NCBI RefSeq assembly: GCF_002112505.1
Contig: NZ_NEHW01000006.1
Span: forward strand, 186,001-250,000
Source: Pseudomonas sp. R28(2017)
Lineage (GTDB): Bacteria > Pseudomonadota > Gammaproteobacteria > Pseudomonadales > Pseudomonadaceae
Direction of reading: 5' to 3'
DNA: 64,000 nucleotides
Shown: positions 17,806 through 26,787 of the stretch, in pieces
How the letters are laid out: the number at the start of each line of letters is the position of its first letter
Position numbering within the stretch: the stretch's first letter is position 1
Translations under genes and position numbers: made by a program
The notes under the pieces: generated by a model
Databases searched by the model: none
The model's input: only the letters and a program-made list of their open reading frames with translations
What the model was told of the DNA's origin: nothing

Positions 17806-18485
17806 TGCCACTGGACGCCAGTGACTTCGGCGCGGTCTGGCTGACCATCAAACTGGCCAGCCTGACCACGCTGATCCTGCTGATCGTCGGCACCCCCATC
17901 GCCTGGTGGCTGGCGCGCACGCGCTCGTGGCTGCGCGGGCCGGTGGGCGCGGTGGTGGCGTTGCCACTGGTGCTGCCGCCGACAGTGATCGGCTTCTACC
18001 TGCTGATCGCCCTCGGCCCGCACGGCTGGCTTGGCCAGGCGACCCAGGCGATGGGCCTGGGTACGGTGGTGTTCAGCTTCACCGGCCTGGTGATCGGCTC
18101 GACCGTGTATTCCATGCCGTTCGTGGTGCAGCCTTTGCAGAACGCCTTTGGCGCCATCGGCCAGCGCCCACTGGAAGTCGCCGCCACCCTGCGCGCCAGC
18201 CCCTGGGACACCTTCGTCCATGTGGTGCTGCCGCTGGCCCGGCCCGGTTTCGTCACCGCCAGCATCCTCGGCTTTGCCCATACCGTGGGTGAGTTCGGCG
18301 TGGTGCTGATGATCGGTGGCAACATTCCTGACAAGACCCGTGTGGTCTCGGTGCAGATCTTCGATCACGTCGAGGCCATGGAGTATTCGCAAGCCCACTG
18401 GCTGGCCGGTGCCATGCTGGTGTTCTCGTTCCTGGTGCTGCTCCTGCTGTATGCCGGGCGCCGCGGCAAGACTGGCTGGAGCTGA
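17805..18485 (+). CDS. modB: Molybdate ABC transporter, permease
   Basis: 226 residues, about five membrane helices, with the BPD-type permease EAA loop [25 protein letters not shown] near residues 125-149 and the ModB ending [30 protein letters not shown]. Start codon overlaps the modA stop by one base, so translation is coupled. Partner of ModC at the inner membrane. Confidence 0.95.
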
Positions 18486-18486
18486 A

Positions 18487-19578
18487 ATGAGCGGATCGAT
18501 TGTGGCGCGCCTGAAACTGGCGCGCGACGACTTCACCCTGGACGTCGACCTGAACCTGCCCGGCCGCGGCATCAGCGCGCTGTTCGGCCACTCGGGCTCG
18601 GGCAAGACGTCGTGCCTGCGCTGCCTGGCCGGGCTGGAGCGTGCAGCCAGCGCCTATATCGAGGTCAATGGCGAGGTCTGGGAAGACAGCGCCCGCGGCC
18701 ACTTCCTGGCACCGCACCTGCGCCCGGTGGGCTACGTGTTCCAGGAAGCCAGCCTGTTCCCGCACCTGTCGGTGCGCGGCAATCTGGAATTCGGCTGGCG
18801 GCGCATCGCCGCGGCCGAGCGCAAGGTCAGCCTCGATCAGGCCTGCCAGCTGTTGGGCATCGGCCACCTGCTCGAACGCAAGCCCGCCACTTTGTCGGGC
18901 GGCGAGGCGCAACGGGTCGGCATCGCCCGCGCATTGCTCAGCAGCCCGCGGCTGTTGTTGATGGACGAACCGCTGGCCGCACTGGACGGGCCACGCAAGC
19001 GCGAGATCCTGCCCTATCTCGAACGCCTGCACGACGAACTGGACATCCCGCTGGTGTACGTCAGCCATGCCCAGGACGAAGTGGCGCGGCTGGCCGACCA
19101 TTTGGTGCTGCTGGAGCAAGGCCGGGCCATGGCCAGCGGGCCGATCGGCGAGACCCTGGCCCGCCTCGACCTGTCGCTGGCCCAGGGCGAGGACGCCGGG
19201 GTGGTGTTCGAGGGCATGGTCATCGGCCACGATCCGCACTACGACCTGCTCGACCTGCGCCTGCCCGGCGGCGACGCACCGGTGCTGCGCATCGCCCACC
19301 CGGCACACAGCATGGGCAGTACCTTGCGGGTCAAGGTCCAGGCCCGGGATGTAAGCCTGGCCCTGCGCGCCGACAGCACCTCGAGCATTCTCAACCGCCT
19401 GCCGGTGCGCGTGCGCGAAACACGCCCGGCAGACAACCCGGCGCATGTGCTGGTGAGCCTGGATGCGGGCGGTAACGCCCTGCTGGCGCGCATCACCCGG
19501 TTCTCGGCGGACCAACTCGGCCTGCACCCGGGCCAGGCACTGTTCGCGCAGATCAAGTCGGTGGCGCTGTTGGGCTGA
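18487..19578 (+). CDS. modC: Molybdate ABC transporter, ATPase with Mop domain
   Basis: 363 residues. Walker [10 protein letters not shown] near residue 33, signature [15 protein letters not shown], Walker [13 protein letters not shown], switch His in YVSHAQDE. The last ~70 residues ([41 protein letters not shown]) are the molybdate-binding Mop/TOBE domain that lets ModC sense substrate. ATG 18487 is 1 bp after the modB stop. Completes modABC; no modD or modE gene is adjacent. Confidence 0.95.
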   Translation: MSGSIVARLKLARDDFTLDVDLNLPGRGISALFGHSGSGKTSCLRCLAGLERAASAYIEVNGEVWEDSARGHFLAPHLRPVGYVFQEASLFPHLSVRGNLEFGWRRIAAAERKVSLDQACQLLGIGHLLERKPATLSGGEAQRVGIARALLSSPRLLLMDEPLAALDGPRKREILPYLERLHDELDIPLVYVSHAQDEVARLADHLVLLEQGRAMASGPIGETLARLDLSLAQGEDAGVVFEGMVIGHDPHYDLLDLRLPGGDAPVLRIAHPAHSMGSTLRVKVQARDVSLALRADSTSSILNRLPVRVRETRPADNPAHVLVSLDAGGNALLARITRFSADQLGLHPGQALFAQIKSVALLG

Positions 19579-19635
19579 GCATCATCGAAGCGGACGTTGT
19601 CCATTGATCAGTGACCTGATCGAGGCCTGCCGCCG

Positions 19636-20658
19636 ATGCTTGACTGCCCTCTGCCACCCAGCCTGCACTATGTCGACGACAGCCAGCCGGGCCTGACCCG
19701 GCGCCGTTGGCGCGACCGCTTCATCTACCTCGACGCCCACGGGCAGCGCGTTCGCGACAAGGAAACCCTGGCGCGCATCGCCGCGCTGGTGATCCCGCCG
19801 GCCTACACCGATGTGTGGATCTGCAGCGATCCGCAGGGCCACCTGCAAGCCACCGGTCGCGATGCCCGTGGCCGCAAGCAGTACCGCTACCACGCCCAGT
19901 GGCGCGAACTGCGCGACCAGCACAAGTACGGGCGCATGCTGGCCTTTGCCCAGGCCCTGCCGAAACTGCGCGCGCAACTGCAAGCGCACCTGGCCCGCCC
20001 TGGCCTGGATCGGGAAAAGGTCATGGCGCTGGTGGTGAGCCTGCTCGACCACACGCTGATCCGCATCGGTAACCAGCGCTACCTGCGCGACAACCAGTCC
20101 TATGGCTTGACCACCTTGCGCAACCGCCACGTAAAGGTACAGGGCAGCACCGTGCGCTTCCAGTTCCGCGGCAAGCGCGGGGTGGAGCATAACGTCACGC
20201 TGCGTGACCGGCGCCTGGCCAACCTGCTCAAACGCTGCATGGAGCTGCCTGGGCAGGCGCTGTTCCAGTACCTGGACGAAGATGGCCAACGGCACAGCAT
20301 TGGTTCCAGCGAGGTCAACCAGTTTCTCCAGCAACTGACCGGCGCCGACTTCACCGCCAAGGACTACCGTACCTGGGCTGGCAGCAGCCTGGCCCTGAGC
20401 CTGCTCAGGCCGCTGGCCTGGGAACCGGAGAGCGAAGCCAAGCGCCAGGTCGCGGCCATCGTCAAGCAGGTGGCCACCCGCCTGGGCAACACCCCGGCGG
20501 TTTGCCGGCGCTGCTACATCCACCCAGCCGTGCTCGAGCATTACGCCCTCGGGCGCCTGGCCAACTTGCCCGGGCGCCGCGTGCGCAAGGGGCTGGACAA
20601 CGAAGAGGTGGCCTTGCTGCTGTTTCTTCAAGCCCTGGAAACAACAGCCGATGATTGA
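19636..20658 (+). CDS. DNA topoisomerase IB (poxvirus/eukaryote-like)
   Basis: 340 residues. Bacterial TopIB with an N-terminal domain containing RRWRDRFIYLDAHGQRV, VIPPAYTDVWIC and catalytic core residues in RIGNQRYLRDNQSYGLTTLRNRHV (Arg of the active site), KRGVEHN, and KDYRTWAGS; the nucleophilic Tyr is Tyr294 in CRRCYIHP. It relaxes supercoils through a 3'-phosphotyrosyl intermediate. Start is the ATG after the modC gap of 57 bp; same strand, perhaps a separate unit. Confidence 0.92.
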   Translation: MLDCPLPPSLHYVDDSQPGLTRRRWRDRFIYLDAHGQRVRDKETLARIAALVIPPAYTDVWICSDPQGHLQATGRDARGRKQYRYHAQWRELRDQHKYGRMLAFAQALPKLRAQLQAHLARPGLDREKVMALVVSLLDHTLIRIGNQRYLRDNQSYGLTTLRNRHVKVQGSTVRFQFRGKRGVEHNVTLRDRRLANLLKRCMELPGQALFQYLDEDGQRHSIGSSEVNQFLQQLTGADFTAKDYRTWAGSSLALSLLRPLAWEPESEAKRQVAAIVKQVATRLGNTPAVCRRCYIHPAVLEHYALGRLANLPGRRVRKGLDNEEVALLLFLQALETTADD

Positions 20659-20912
20659 GCCGCACTATTCAGGCCATCATGCAGAGAAATTTCCCATAAA
20701 GGCCGAAGCCCCCTATTCTTGCCACCGAGCACCTTCGCCGACCCGCTTAGCAGCATTTACTTCGGCACCTGCAACTAAAGACACGCAACAGAATTTGTCT
20801 TTCGGGGAATTACTATCCGCCGAAAGCGTCTTTAATGAGAAGGAAGAGGGACACGCTCCCACCGTTACGGCCCAGTGGCCCGACGGATTTCTATATCACC
20901 AAGGAGAACTAC
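20659..20912 (+). promoter_or_regulatory. Leader region of rsmE with several GGA motifs
   Basis: 254 bp ahead of rsmE without a gene. GGA trinucleotides of the type bound by CsrA/Rsm proteins occur near 20806 (CGGGGAA), 20842 (AGGAAG), 20848 (a GGGA/TCCC mini-hairpin to 20860), 20883 (ACGGATT) and in the ribosome-binding site itself (AAGGAG, 20901-20906). The last two sit where a bound Rsm dimer would block ribosomes, fitting autoregulation. Confidence 0.45.
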
Positions 20913-21110
20913 ATGCTGATACTCACCCGTAAGGTTGGCGAAAGCATCGTCATCAACGATGACATCAAAGTCACCATTCTGGGCGTAAAAGGGATGCAGG
21001 TGAGGATTGGCATCGATGCACCAAAGGATGTCCAGGTGCACCGTGAAGAGATCTTCAAACGCATCCAGGCCGGCAGCCCGGCTCCGGAAAAGCACGACGA
21101 CCAACACTGA
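20913..21110 (+). CDS. rsmE: CsrA/RsmE family translational regulator
   Basis: 65 residues. [25 protein letters not shown] and [25 protein letters not shown] carry the RNA-binding faces of CsrA (strand beta1 LTRK with Arg6? equivalent position replaced as in family, and VHREEI with the key Arg44). Length and the RKVGES...APEK-type tail fit RsmE rather than the 61-62-residue RsmA. It binds GGA motifs in messenger leaders and is titrated by RsmX/Y/Z RNAs under GacA control; gacA is also in this window. AAGGAG 6 nt before ATG. Confidence 0.9.
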   Translation: MLILTRKVGESIVINDDIKVTILGVKGMQVRIGIDAPKDVQVHREEIFKRIQAGSPAPEKHDDQH

Positions 21111-21180
21111 CCTGAGCGCCTCGCTTCAAGCCGCACGGACGCGCTTGATCGAATGGCCGGCGCAAGCCGCACCCTGAACC

Positions 21181-21534
21181 TCAGGTGCCGAGCAGCTCGC
21201 GCACCTTGGCGATCATTCTGTCCATGTCGAAGGGCTTGTCGAAGACCGCAGCGAACAGCTCCGGGCGCCCCTGGCTGGCCTGGGCGCCGCTCATGAGGAT
21301 CACCGGCAGGTCAGGCAGCTCCAGTTCGTCGCGAATCGCCCGCACCAGTTCCTCGCCATTGAGCACCGGCATCATGTAGTCGGTGATCACCAGCTCTACG
21401 CGCTTTTCCCTCAGCGCTTCCAGTGCCTTGCGCCCATTGCTCGCCTTTTCCACCAGAAAGCCTTCGTCCTCCAGGGCAAAGCCGAGGATATCGGCGATCA
21501 GGTATTCGTCATCGACGATCAGAATGGTGTTCAT
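21181..21534 (-). CDS. Single-domain response regulator (REC only)
   Basis: 117 residues, a stand-alone receiver: acidic pocket VDDE (residues 7-10), phospho-acceptor Asp52 in VITDYMMP, Ser/Thr in ILMSGA, Lys in VFDKPF. No output domain. It begins 12 bp after the stop of the KaiC-like gene and is the last gene of the HK-KaiC-RR operon, so it is the likely phosphate acceptor of that kinase and may act by protein contact. Confidence 0.9.
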   Translation of the reverse strand: MNTILIVDDEYLIADILGFALEDEGFLVEKASNGRKALEALREKRVELVITDYMMPVLNGEELVRAIRDELELPDLPVILMSGAQASQGRPELFAAVFDKPFDMDRMIAKVRELLGT

Positions 21535-21546
21535 CGGCAGGCCCCG

Positions 21547-22992
21547 TCAGCCACCCCCTTGCGGCACCGGCGTACCCGAAAGCACACCACAGGCGCCCTC
21601 GAACGCCTTGTGCAGGCTGATGCCCTGCGGCCCGATCTGCAGCTCATGCAGCGCCGGGTCGTGATGGCTGTCGCGCACTTTCAGGATCGACAGCATGCGC
21701 CGCAGTTGGGAGTCCAGTTCGACGAAGCGCATCAGCATGAGGTTGTCGACGATGCTCGACAGGTCCGGTGCCGGGGCGGTGATTTCCGAACCGAAAATGT
21801 CACGCATCTCCCAGGTGAGCATGACGCTGACATCCCGCGCCCGCAGCTCGCCCGCCAGCGCCCGGAAGAACGCATTGAGCCGCGCCGGGTCGGTTGCCAG
21901 GCGGCTGAACGCGCCCAGGCTGTCGATCAACACACGCTTGCTGCCCTGCTGCTCGACCTGGGCGAGCAGGCGCGCGCCCACCTGGTCCAACAAGCCTTCG
22001 GTGGTCGGTTGCCAGCATAGCTGCAAGGCACCCGCACGCTCTTGGGCAGCGAAGTCGTAGCCCAGCGATGCCGCCTTGAGCCGCAGCCTGGCGGGGGTTT
22101 CGTAGAAGCCGAAATGCAAGGCCGGCTGTTCGGCAGTGGCTGCCGCCAGGAACGCCAGGCCCAGGGAGGTCTTGCCGATCCCCGAGGGGCCGATCAGCAG
22201 GCTGACCGAGCCCAATGTCAGGCCCCCGCCGAGCATCTCATCCAATACCCCAACGCCCGTGGATACCCGGTTCAAGGACGCGCTACCCAGCTGGCTGGGG
22301 TGGCTGTATAGCGCTTCCAGCCGCGGGTAGACATGCATCCCCGACTCATCGATCAGGCACTCGTGGCGCCCGGACAACGCCCCGCTGCCTCGCGTCTTGC
22401 GCAACTGCACATGGCGCACCGCGCGGCTACCGACCAGTTGCTCACCCAACTCGATCACACCATCGACCATGGTGTGTTCCGGGCTGTTGTCATCCAGCCG
22501 GGCACTGGTCAGCAACAGCACGGTACAACCGGCAAAGGCCGCATGCCCCTGCAGTTCGGAGACGAACTTCTTGGTATCCAGCGCCGTTTCCGCGCGCACC
22601 CGGGCATTGAGCACGCCATCGACGATCAGCAGGCTCGCCTGCTGCTTGCCGATTTCCTGGCGCAGCAACCTGACCACCGCATCGAGCCCCTCCTGCTCCA
22701 GGGTGTCGAATGCACTGACGAACTGGATCTGGTCACCAACCAGCGCCGGGTCGAAGAACTCGAGGGTGGCCAGGTACTGGAACAATCGCTCATGGGACTC
22801 GGCGAGCAAGGTCGCCACCAGCACCTTGCCACCGTCACGCACATGGCTGCAGGCCAGCTGGTTGGCCAGGATGGTCTTGCCCGCCCCAGGCGGCCCCTGA
22901 ACGATGTAGGAAGCGCCCGCCACCAAGCCGCCCTTGAGCAGCGCATCGAGCCCTTCGATCCCCGTGACCAGCCGTTTGAGTGCCTGCACCAT
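21547..22992 (-). CDS. KaiC-like double-domain ATPase
   Basis: 481 residues with two RecA/KaiC domains. Domain 1: GIEGLDALLKGGLVAGASY and Walker A GPPGAGKT (33-40), Walker B LLIVDG. Domain 2: STGVGVLDEMLGGGLTLGSVSLLIGPSGIGKT (Walker A 268-275), Walker B VLIDSLG. The paired catalytic Glu of cyanobacterial KaiC is AE (64-65) in domain 1 and YET in domain 2. In domain 2 PDLSSIVDNLMLMRFVE aligns with the KaiC phosphorylation segment; the Ser431-Thr432 pair is Ser412-Ser413 here. No kaiA or kaiB nearby. Lies between a histidine kinase (6-bp gap) and a receiver gene, so a signalling role is likely; a clock role is not shown. Confidence 0.88.
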   Translation of the reverse strand: MVQALKRLVTGIEGLDALLKGGLVAGASYIVQGPPGAGKTILANQLACSHVRDGGKVLVATLLAESHERLFQYLATLEFFDPALVGDQIQFVSAFDTLEQEGLDAVVRLLRQEIGKQQASLLIVDGVLNARVRAETALDTKKFVSELQGHAAFAGCTVLLLTSARLDDNSPEHTMVDGVIELGEQLVGSRAVRHVQLRKTRGSGALSGRHECLIDESGMHVYPRLEALYSHPSQLGSASLNRVSTGVGVLDEMLGGGLTLGSVSLLIGPSGIGKTSLGLAFLAAATAEQPALHFGFYETPARLRLKAASLGYDFAAQERAGALQLCWQPTTEGLLDQVGARLLAQVEQQGSKRVLIDSLGAFSRLATDPARLNAFFRALAGELRARDVSVMLTWEMRDIFGSEITAPAPDLSSIVDNLMLMRFVELDSQLRRMLSILKVRDSHHDPALHELQIGPQGISLHKAFEGACGVLSGTPVPQGGG

Positions 22993-22998
22993 GGTGGC

Positions 22999-24159
22999 TT
23001 ACCTGTTGTCTTGTGCCCCCGCAACGGGCTGATAGGCCGGCAGATACAGGCGCATGCATGTGCCTTGGCCGAGCGTGCTTTCGACACTGATGGCGCCATT
23101 GCTCTGCTTGGCGAAGCCGTAGACCTGGCTGAGACCCAGGCCGGTGCCCTTGCCGAACGGCTTGGTGGTGAAGAACGGCTCGAAGATGCGCGGCAGTACC
23201 AGCGGGTCGATACCGTCACCACTGTCATTCACTTCGAAGCACACGAACGCGCCGTGCAGCCCCTCCACCTCGCCCGCCAGGTCGACCGTGAGCACCGCCA
23301 GGTCGATGGTGCCCCGCTCGCCTATCGCATCGCGCGCGTTGAACAGCAGGTTGAGCAGTACCATCTGCAACTGCCCGGTATCCACCTCGATCAGTGGCAG
23401 GTCGGGCTGCAGGTACGCCTTCAACACGATTTCACGCGGCAGCGCATGCTCCAGCAGGCCCCGCGTAGACTCCAGCAGCCTGGCCGGAGCGATGAGCGAG
23501 ACATCGAGTTGACGGTGGCGGGCGAAGCTGAGCAGTTGCTGGGTCAGCTCGGTACCGCGCTGCCCGGCATCGAGAATGTGCTCGAGCATGCGCGCCACCC
23601 GCACCGGGTCCTGGCTGGCCTGCGCCAGGCGCGCCGAGTTGATGATGATGGTCAGCAGGTTGTTGAAGTCATGTGCCAGGCCACCGGTGAGCTGGCCCAG
23701 CGCTTCGAGCTTCTGCGCCTGGAACAGCTGGGCGCGCACGGCGTCGAGCTGCAGCGCCGACTCGCGCCGGTCGGTGATGTCACGGGTGACCTTGGCCAGG
23801 CCGACGATCTGCCCCTGCTCGTCGCGGATCACATCGAGCGCGGCCAAGGCCCAGAACTGCGTGCCATCCTTGCGCACGCGCCAGCCTTCGTCCTGCGCCA
23901 CGCCCTGCTCCAGCGCCTGCCTGAGCAGGCGCTCGGGGCGCCCTTCGGCGCAGTCCTGCGGGGTGAAGAACAGCGAGAAATGCCGGCCGATGACTTCTTC
24001 GGCGCGGTAGCCCTTGATCCGTTGCGCGCCTGCGTTCCAGGACACCACGTGGCCAGTGGGGTCGAGCATGTAGATGGCGTAGTCCACCACCGACTGCACC
24101 AGCTGCTCATAGCGGCTGGCGGGCATGACAGGGTGATCGATACAGTCGGCTGAAACCAT
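22999..24159 (-). CDS. PAS sensor histidine kinase
   Basis: 386 residues, soluble. A PAS domain covers ~16-130 ([32 protein letters not shown] ... VTRDITDRR), then the HisKA helix with phospho-His163 in [13 protein letters not shown], and HATPase boxes N ([10 protein letters not shown]), G1 (DSGDGI), F (FEPFFTTK), G2 (GTGLGLS). HDFNN marks the HPK4-like family. No membrane segment, so it reads a cytoplasmic cue such as redox or light through PAS (cofactor unknown). GGAG 5 nt before ATG 24159. First gene of the HK-KaiC-RR operon. Confidence 0.92.
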   Translation of the reverse strand: MVSADCIDHPVMPASRYEQLVQSVVDYAIYMLDPTGHVVSWNAGAQRIKGYRAEEVIGRHFSLFFTPQDCAEGRPERLLRQALEQGVAQDEGWRVRKDGTQFWALAALDVIRDEQGQIVGLAKVTRDITDRRESALQLDAVRAQLFQAQKLEALGQLTGGLAHDFNNLLTIIINSARLAQASQDPVRVARMLEHILDAGQRGTELTQQLLSFARHRQLDVSLIAPARLLESTRGLLEHALPREIVLKAYLQPDLPLIEVDTGQLQMVLLNLLFNARDAIGERGTIDLAVLTVDLAGEVEGLHGAFVCFEVNDSGDGIDPLVLPRIFEPFFTTKPFGKGTGLGLSQVYGFAKQSNGAISVESTLGQGTCMRLYLPAYQPVAGAQDNR

Positions 24160-24243
24160 GCAAACTCCACAGGCACAGCGGGAGGGACCTGATTAGCTTA
24201 GCCAAGCGTACCCTACTGCAACAGCGCGTGCTGTAACAGATTA

Positions 24244-24528
24244 TCAACGCTCGGGTTCGACCAGTACCGGGCTGATACGCCGCGGCATCGCCACCTTCAG
24301 CAGCCACAGGCCGACCAGCACGATCAGGCCGCCACCTGCCAGCGCCATCCAGCGCTGCGGCTGCGGGTGTTCGGCATCAAAGCCGAGCATCAGCAGGTAG
24401 CCACCGAGGGCGATCAGGCTCAGGTACAGAAAAGCGCCCATCAGCAACACCTGGGCGAACAGCAGGCGCCAGAACAACCGAGGGCGAACCGTGCGCCCGG
24501 GAGGCGTCGAGGGAGTGGCCTGGGACAT
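24244..24528 (-). CDS. Small two-helix membrane protein, hypothetical
   Basis: 94 residues. Basic N-terminus, then transmembrane helices at about 21-49 (LLFAQVLLMGAFLYLSLIALGGYLLML) and 59-80 (WMALAGGGLIVLVGLWLLKVA), and a basic tail. It lies 84 bp upstream of the histidine kinase on the same strand and could belong to its transcript. No family recognised. Confidence 0.65.
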   Translation of the reverse strand: MSQATPSTPPGRTVRPRLFWRLLFAQVLLMGAFLYLSLIALGGYLLMLGFDAEHPQPQRWMALAGGGLIVLVGLWLLKVAMPRRISPVLVEPER

Positions 24529-24731
24529 GGCATCACACTCATTGGATCCAATGAAGTGGGCAACAGTGGCCTAATGACAGCAAGGTGTCAATTGCCCATT
24601 TGATCAACCCCTCATTACTTTGATCATAGGTGCTGCGATTGACTCAACTATAACAATGGGTTATAAAGCGCACTTGATTGTCAGGCCCTTCTGCCTAGAA
24701 GCGCGCCGGTCGTCACGACCCTTTCAAGCGT

Positions 24732-24816
24732 GCGAGTGTGGTGGAATTGGTATACACAGCAGACTTAAAATCTGTCGGCGTGAGCCTTGCGGGTTCGAGT
24801 CCCGCCACTCGCACCA
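24732..24816 (+). tRNA. tRNA-Leu (anticodon TAA)
   Basis: 85-nt class II tRNA: acceptor GCGAGTG/CACTCGC, encoded CCA, anticodon stem GCAGA/TCTGT around CTTAAAA giving anticodon TAA, and a long variable arm (CGGCGTGAGCCTTG). Followed by a terminator at 24827. Confidence 0.96.
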
Positions 24817-24826
24817 AACTTCTTTG

Positions 24827-24852
24827 AAAAGGCGCCCTTGCGGCGCCTTTTT
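24827..24852 (+). terminator. Rho-independent terminator of tRNA-Leu
   Basis: AAAAGGCGCC, loop CTTGC, GGCGCCTTTTT, 10 nt past the tRNA-Leu CCA end. Confidence 0.9.
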
Positions 24853-24920
24853 GCTGCCCGCCAGCAATCTTCCGCGCAGCTGCTAGAGTGGAGCTTGTCT
24901 CCGTCCACCGGTATGCCGCC

Positions 24921-25334
24921 ATGCGCTATTCCCTGCTCGATGGTCAACGCGACTTCGTTCTCCTGATCGCCCGCGTGCTGCTCATGATTCTTTTCGTGCT
25001 GTCCGGCTGGGCCAAGCTCACCGGCTTCGAAGGCACGGTCGGCTACATGACCTCGCTGGGCGCCCCAGCGCCGATGCTGGCGGCAGCGGTTGCGGTGTTC
25101 ATGGAGTTCATCGTCGGCATCCTGCTGATCCTCGGTTTCTACACGCGCCCGCTGGCCTTACTGTTCGCCCTGTTCGTGCTGGGCACCGGGCTGCTTGGCC
25201 ATCCGTTCTGGAACATGGTCGACCCGGAGCGCGCCGCCAACATGACCCAGTTCCTGAAAAACCTCAGCATCTGCGGCGGCCTGCTGGTGCTGGCAGTCAG
25301 CGGCCCGGGGCGCTTCTCGGTGGACGGGCGCTGA
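24921..25334 (+). CDS. DoxX family membrane protein
   Basis: 137 residues with four hydrophobic helices. The DoxX pattern is clear: LIARVLLMILFVLSGWAKLTGFEGTVGYMTSLGAPAP at the start and FMEFIVGILLILGFYTRPLALLFALFVLGTGLLGHPFWN in the middle. Bacterial DoxX proteins sit in the inner membrane and are often linked to redox or stress functions; the exact role is unknown. ATG 24921 is chosen; a GTG-led frame at 24888 would add 11 residues without a better ribosome-binding site. Confidence 0.85.
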   Translation: MRYSLLDGQRDFVLLIARVLLMILFVLSGWAKLTGFEGTVGYMTSLGAPAPMLAAAVAVFMEFIVGILLILGFYTRPLALLFALFVLGTGLLGHPFWNMVDPERAANMTQFLKNLSICGGLLVLAVSGPGRFSVDGR

Positions 25335-25335
25335 T

Positions 25336-25536
25336 TCAATCGTCCAGGTCATCGTGCCAGGCTGGGTGATCGCGCGCTTCGTCATCGAGGTCATCCAGCC
25401 ATTCTTCGTCTTCGTCTTCCTCCACCTCGTCCTCGGCGCCCTGGGCGTCTGCTTCAGGGTCGAAGTCTTCATAGAGGAATTCGTGATCGAGCAGGTGATC
25501 GTGTTCGGGCTCGTGCAGGTCGTCTTCGTCGCGCAT
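25336..25536 (-). CDS. Highly acidic small protein
   Basis: 66 residues of which about half are Asp or Glu (runs such as EDEVEEDEDEEWLDDLDDE), with several His. AGGAG lies 5 nt before the ATG at 25536. Stops 1 bp from the convergent doxX. Soluble, probably disordered; could bind cations or basic partners, but no family is recognised. Confidence 0.65.
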   Translation of the reverse strand: MRDEDDLHEPEHDHLLDHEFLYEDFDPEADAQGAEDEVEEDEDEEWLDDLDDEARDHPAWHDDLDD

Positions 25537-25660
25537 GGTGGCTCCTGGAAATCTGGCACGCCTGTATAGGCGCATCGTTGGTCGTGGTCAATGGATTACG
25601 GTTAATGCTGACTTAACCGACCGACCTCAGGCTGAAATCTCTCCCTTCAAAACGTTCGTT

Positions 25661-25686
25661 GCCCGCCTTCATGGCGGGCTTTTTTT
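25661..25686 (+). terminator. Strong orphan terminator
   Basis: GCCCGCC, loop TTCAT, GGCGGGC then T7. No plus-strand gene ends just before it: the nearest (doxX) stops 327 bp upstream with an antisense gene in between. It may end a small RNA transcribed from within 25540-25660. Confidence 0.75.
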
Positions 25687-25797
25687 CGCCTGTTGGCAAG
25701 CGCCCTTCATCCGGCCGGGCTCGATCCCCTTGAACTTCACGCGTGCTGGCCAGGCTCTGCAAAGAGGCAGGACTTTCACTTTTCAAGGAGAAAGCAA

Positions 25798-26472
25798 ATG
25801 GCCGTGAACATAGACAACCTCATCATCACCACCCCTGTGCCCAAATCCCCCAGCAACCCGGTAGCACTGGAGGTTACCGGCGCCCAGGCGCTTGCCACGC
25901 TGACCAATGTGGTCGCACGCCAGAGCGACGGTTCGATTCGCATGACCGCCCCGACCAAGGGAGCCTCCAGCAAGAGCACCCATCGCACCCGCTGCGAATG
26001 GAAGGAGCCGGTGTACTGGGCGTTCGGCAGCGCTGCGCACCATCGCAACCACCAGACCATGACCCTGGAAAAAGTCAATTTTGCGCAAAAGGTGGTGATA
26101 TCCCAGTTGCATGTGAAGGACGACGACAACCCGCCAATCAAGGTGTTCTGGAACAAGGGCAAGATCACGGTGGGTTTTCGCAGTGACTTCAACCAGACGG
26201 CAACGCTCAGCAGCAATGTGCTCGCCGACGTCCCCCTGGGGACGCGTTTCGATGTCACCATCGAGGTGAGCGAAAGCGGCGCGTGCACGGTAAGCGCCAG
26301 CAGTAACGGCCGCAGCGGCACGACGGCCACGTTGCAACTGGGCGCATCGTGGGCCACGCGCACGCTGAATTTTCATGGCGGGGTGTACAACCAGGTGGAC
26401 TACAGCGACGACACGCCGGCGGACGATGCCTCCGTGTGCGTGATCAGCACGCTCGAGTTGAGCCATGCTTGA
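25798..26472 (+). CDS. PL7-like (alginate_lyase2 fold) protein, copy 1
   Basis: 224 residues with no signal peptide. The C-terminal LNFHGGVYNQVDYSD matches the polysaccharide lyase 7 motif YFKAGxYNQ, and VVISQLHV matches the QIH motif, giving the Gln, His and Tyr of the active site. The third motif, normally R(S/T)E(L/V)R, reads HRTRCEW here, so the first Arg remains but the Glu and last Arg are changed. PL7 enzymes cut alginate by beta-elimination; with the changed motif and no export signal, activity or substrate is uncertain. AAGGAG 7 nt before ATG. A paralogue of equal length follows at 26892; two terminators separate them. Confidence 0.72.
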   Translation: MAVNIDNLIITTPVPKSPSNPVALEVTGAQALATLTNVVARQSDGSIRMTAPTKGASSKSTHRTRCEWKEPVYWAFGSAAHHRNHQTMTLEKVNFAQKVVISQLHVKDDDNPPIKVFWNKGKITVGFRSDFNQTATLSSNVLADVPLGTRFDVTIEVSESGACTVSASSNGRSGTTATLQLGASWATRTLNFHGGVYNQVDYSDDTPADDASVCVISTLELSHA

Positions 26473-26557
26473 GTCACGGGCGACGAGCCGCCTACGTACC
26501 CTTCACATTTTCATGACAACGCCTTGGGCACCATGACCGTGCTCCATACGTTCTTTG

Positions 26558-26588
26558 ACCCGCCCCTTGCTGGCGGGTTTTCTTTTTT
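26558..26588 (+). terminator. Rho-independent terminator after PL7-like copy 1
   Basis: ACCCGCC / GGCGGGT stem followed by TTTCTTTTTT, about 85 nt after the stop of the first PL7-like gene. Confidence 0.8.
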
Positions 26589-26654
26589 CGGGCACCGCTT
26601 ACCCACCCAAGCGCGCCCGTGGCGTTGGCGAAACATCCACGAATGCCTGAACCC

Positions 26655-26679
26655 AGCCCGGCCCCGAGCCGGGCTTTTT
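26655..26679 (+). terminator. Second terminator
   Basis: AGCCCGGC, loop CCCGA, GCCGGGCT then T5, about 67 bp beyond the first terminator. Either a back-up or the end of a short RNA starting after 26590. Confidence 0.75.
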
Positions 26680-26728
26680 CTTGTCCGCACGCCTGCCATC
26701 TGCTTGCAGATATGCATCAATGCATATA

Positions 26729-26744
26729 CTGTATATGCATACAG
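26729..26744 (+). promoter_or_regulatory. LexA (SOS) box
   Basis: CTGTATATGCATACAG, a perfect palindrome fitting CTGT-N8-ACAG with the alternating AT centre preferred by the E. coli type (LexA1 in P. putida). It overlaps the end of a TATACT hexamer (26724-26729) that could be a -10 box, the classical place for LexA repression. The next gene is the second PL7-like gene, 148 bp downstream. Confidence 0.75.
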
Positions 26745-26787
26745 GTATTGAGGCGTCGGAAAGCGATGTAAAGACAGGCCGGGCAAA

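Noticed and set aside
21547..22992. KaiC-like protein as part of a circadian clock
   Set aside because: No kaiA or kaiB seen, and the first catalytic Glu pair is altered; only a signalling ATPase role can be argued.
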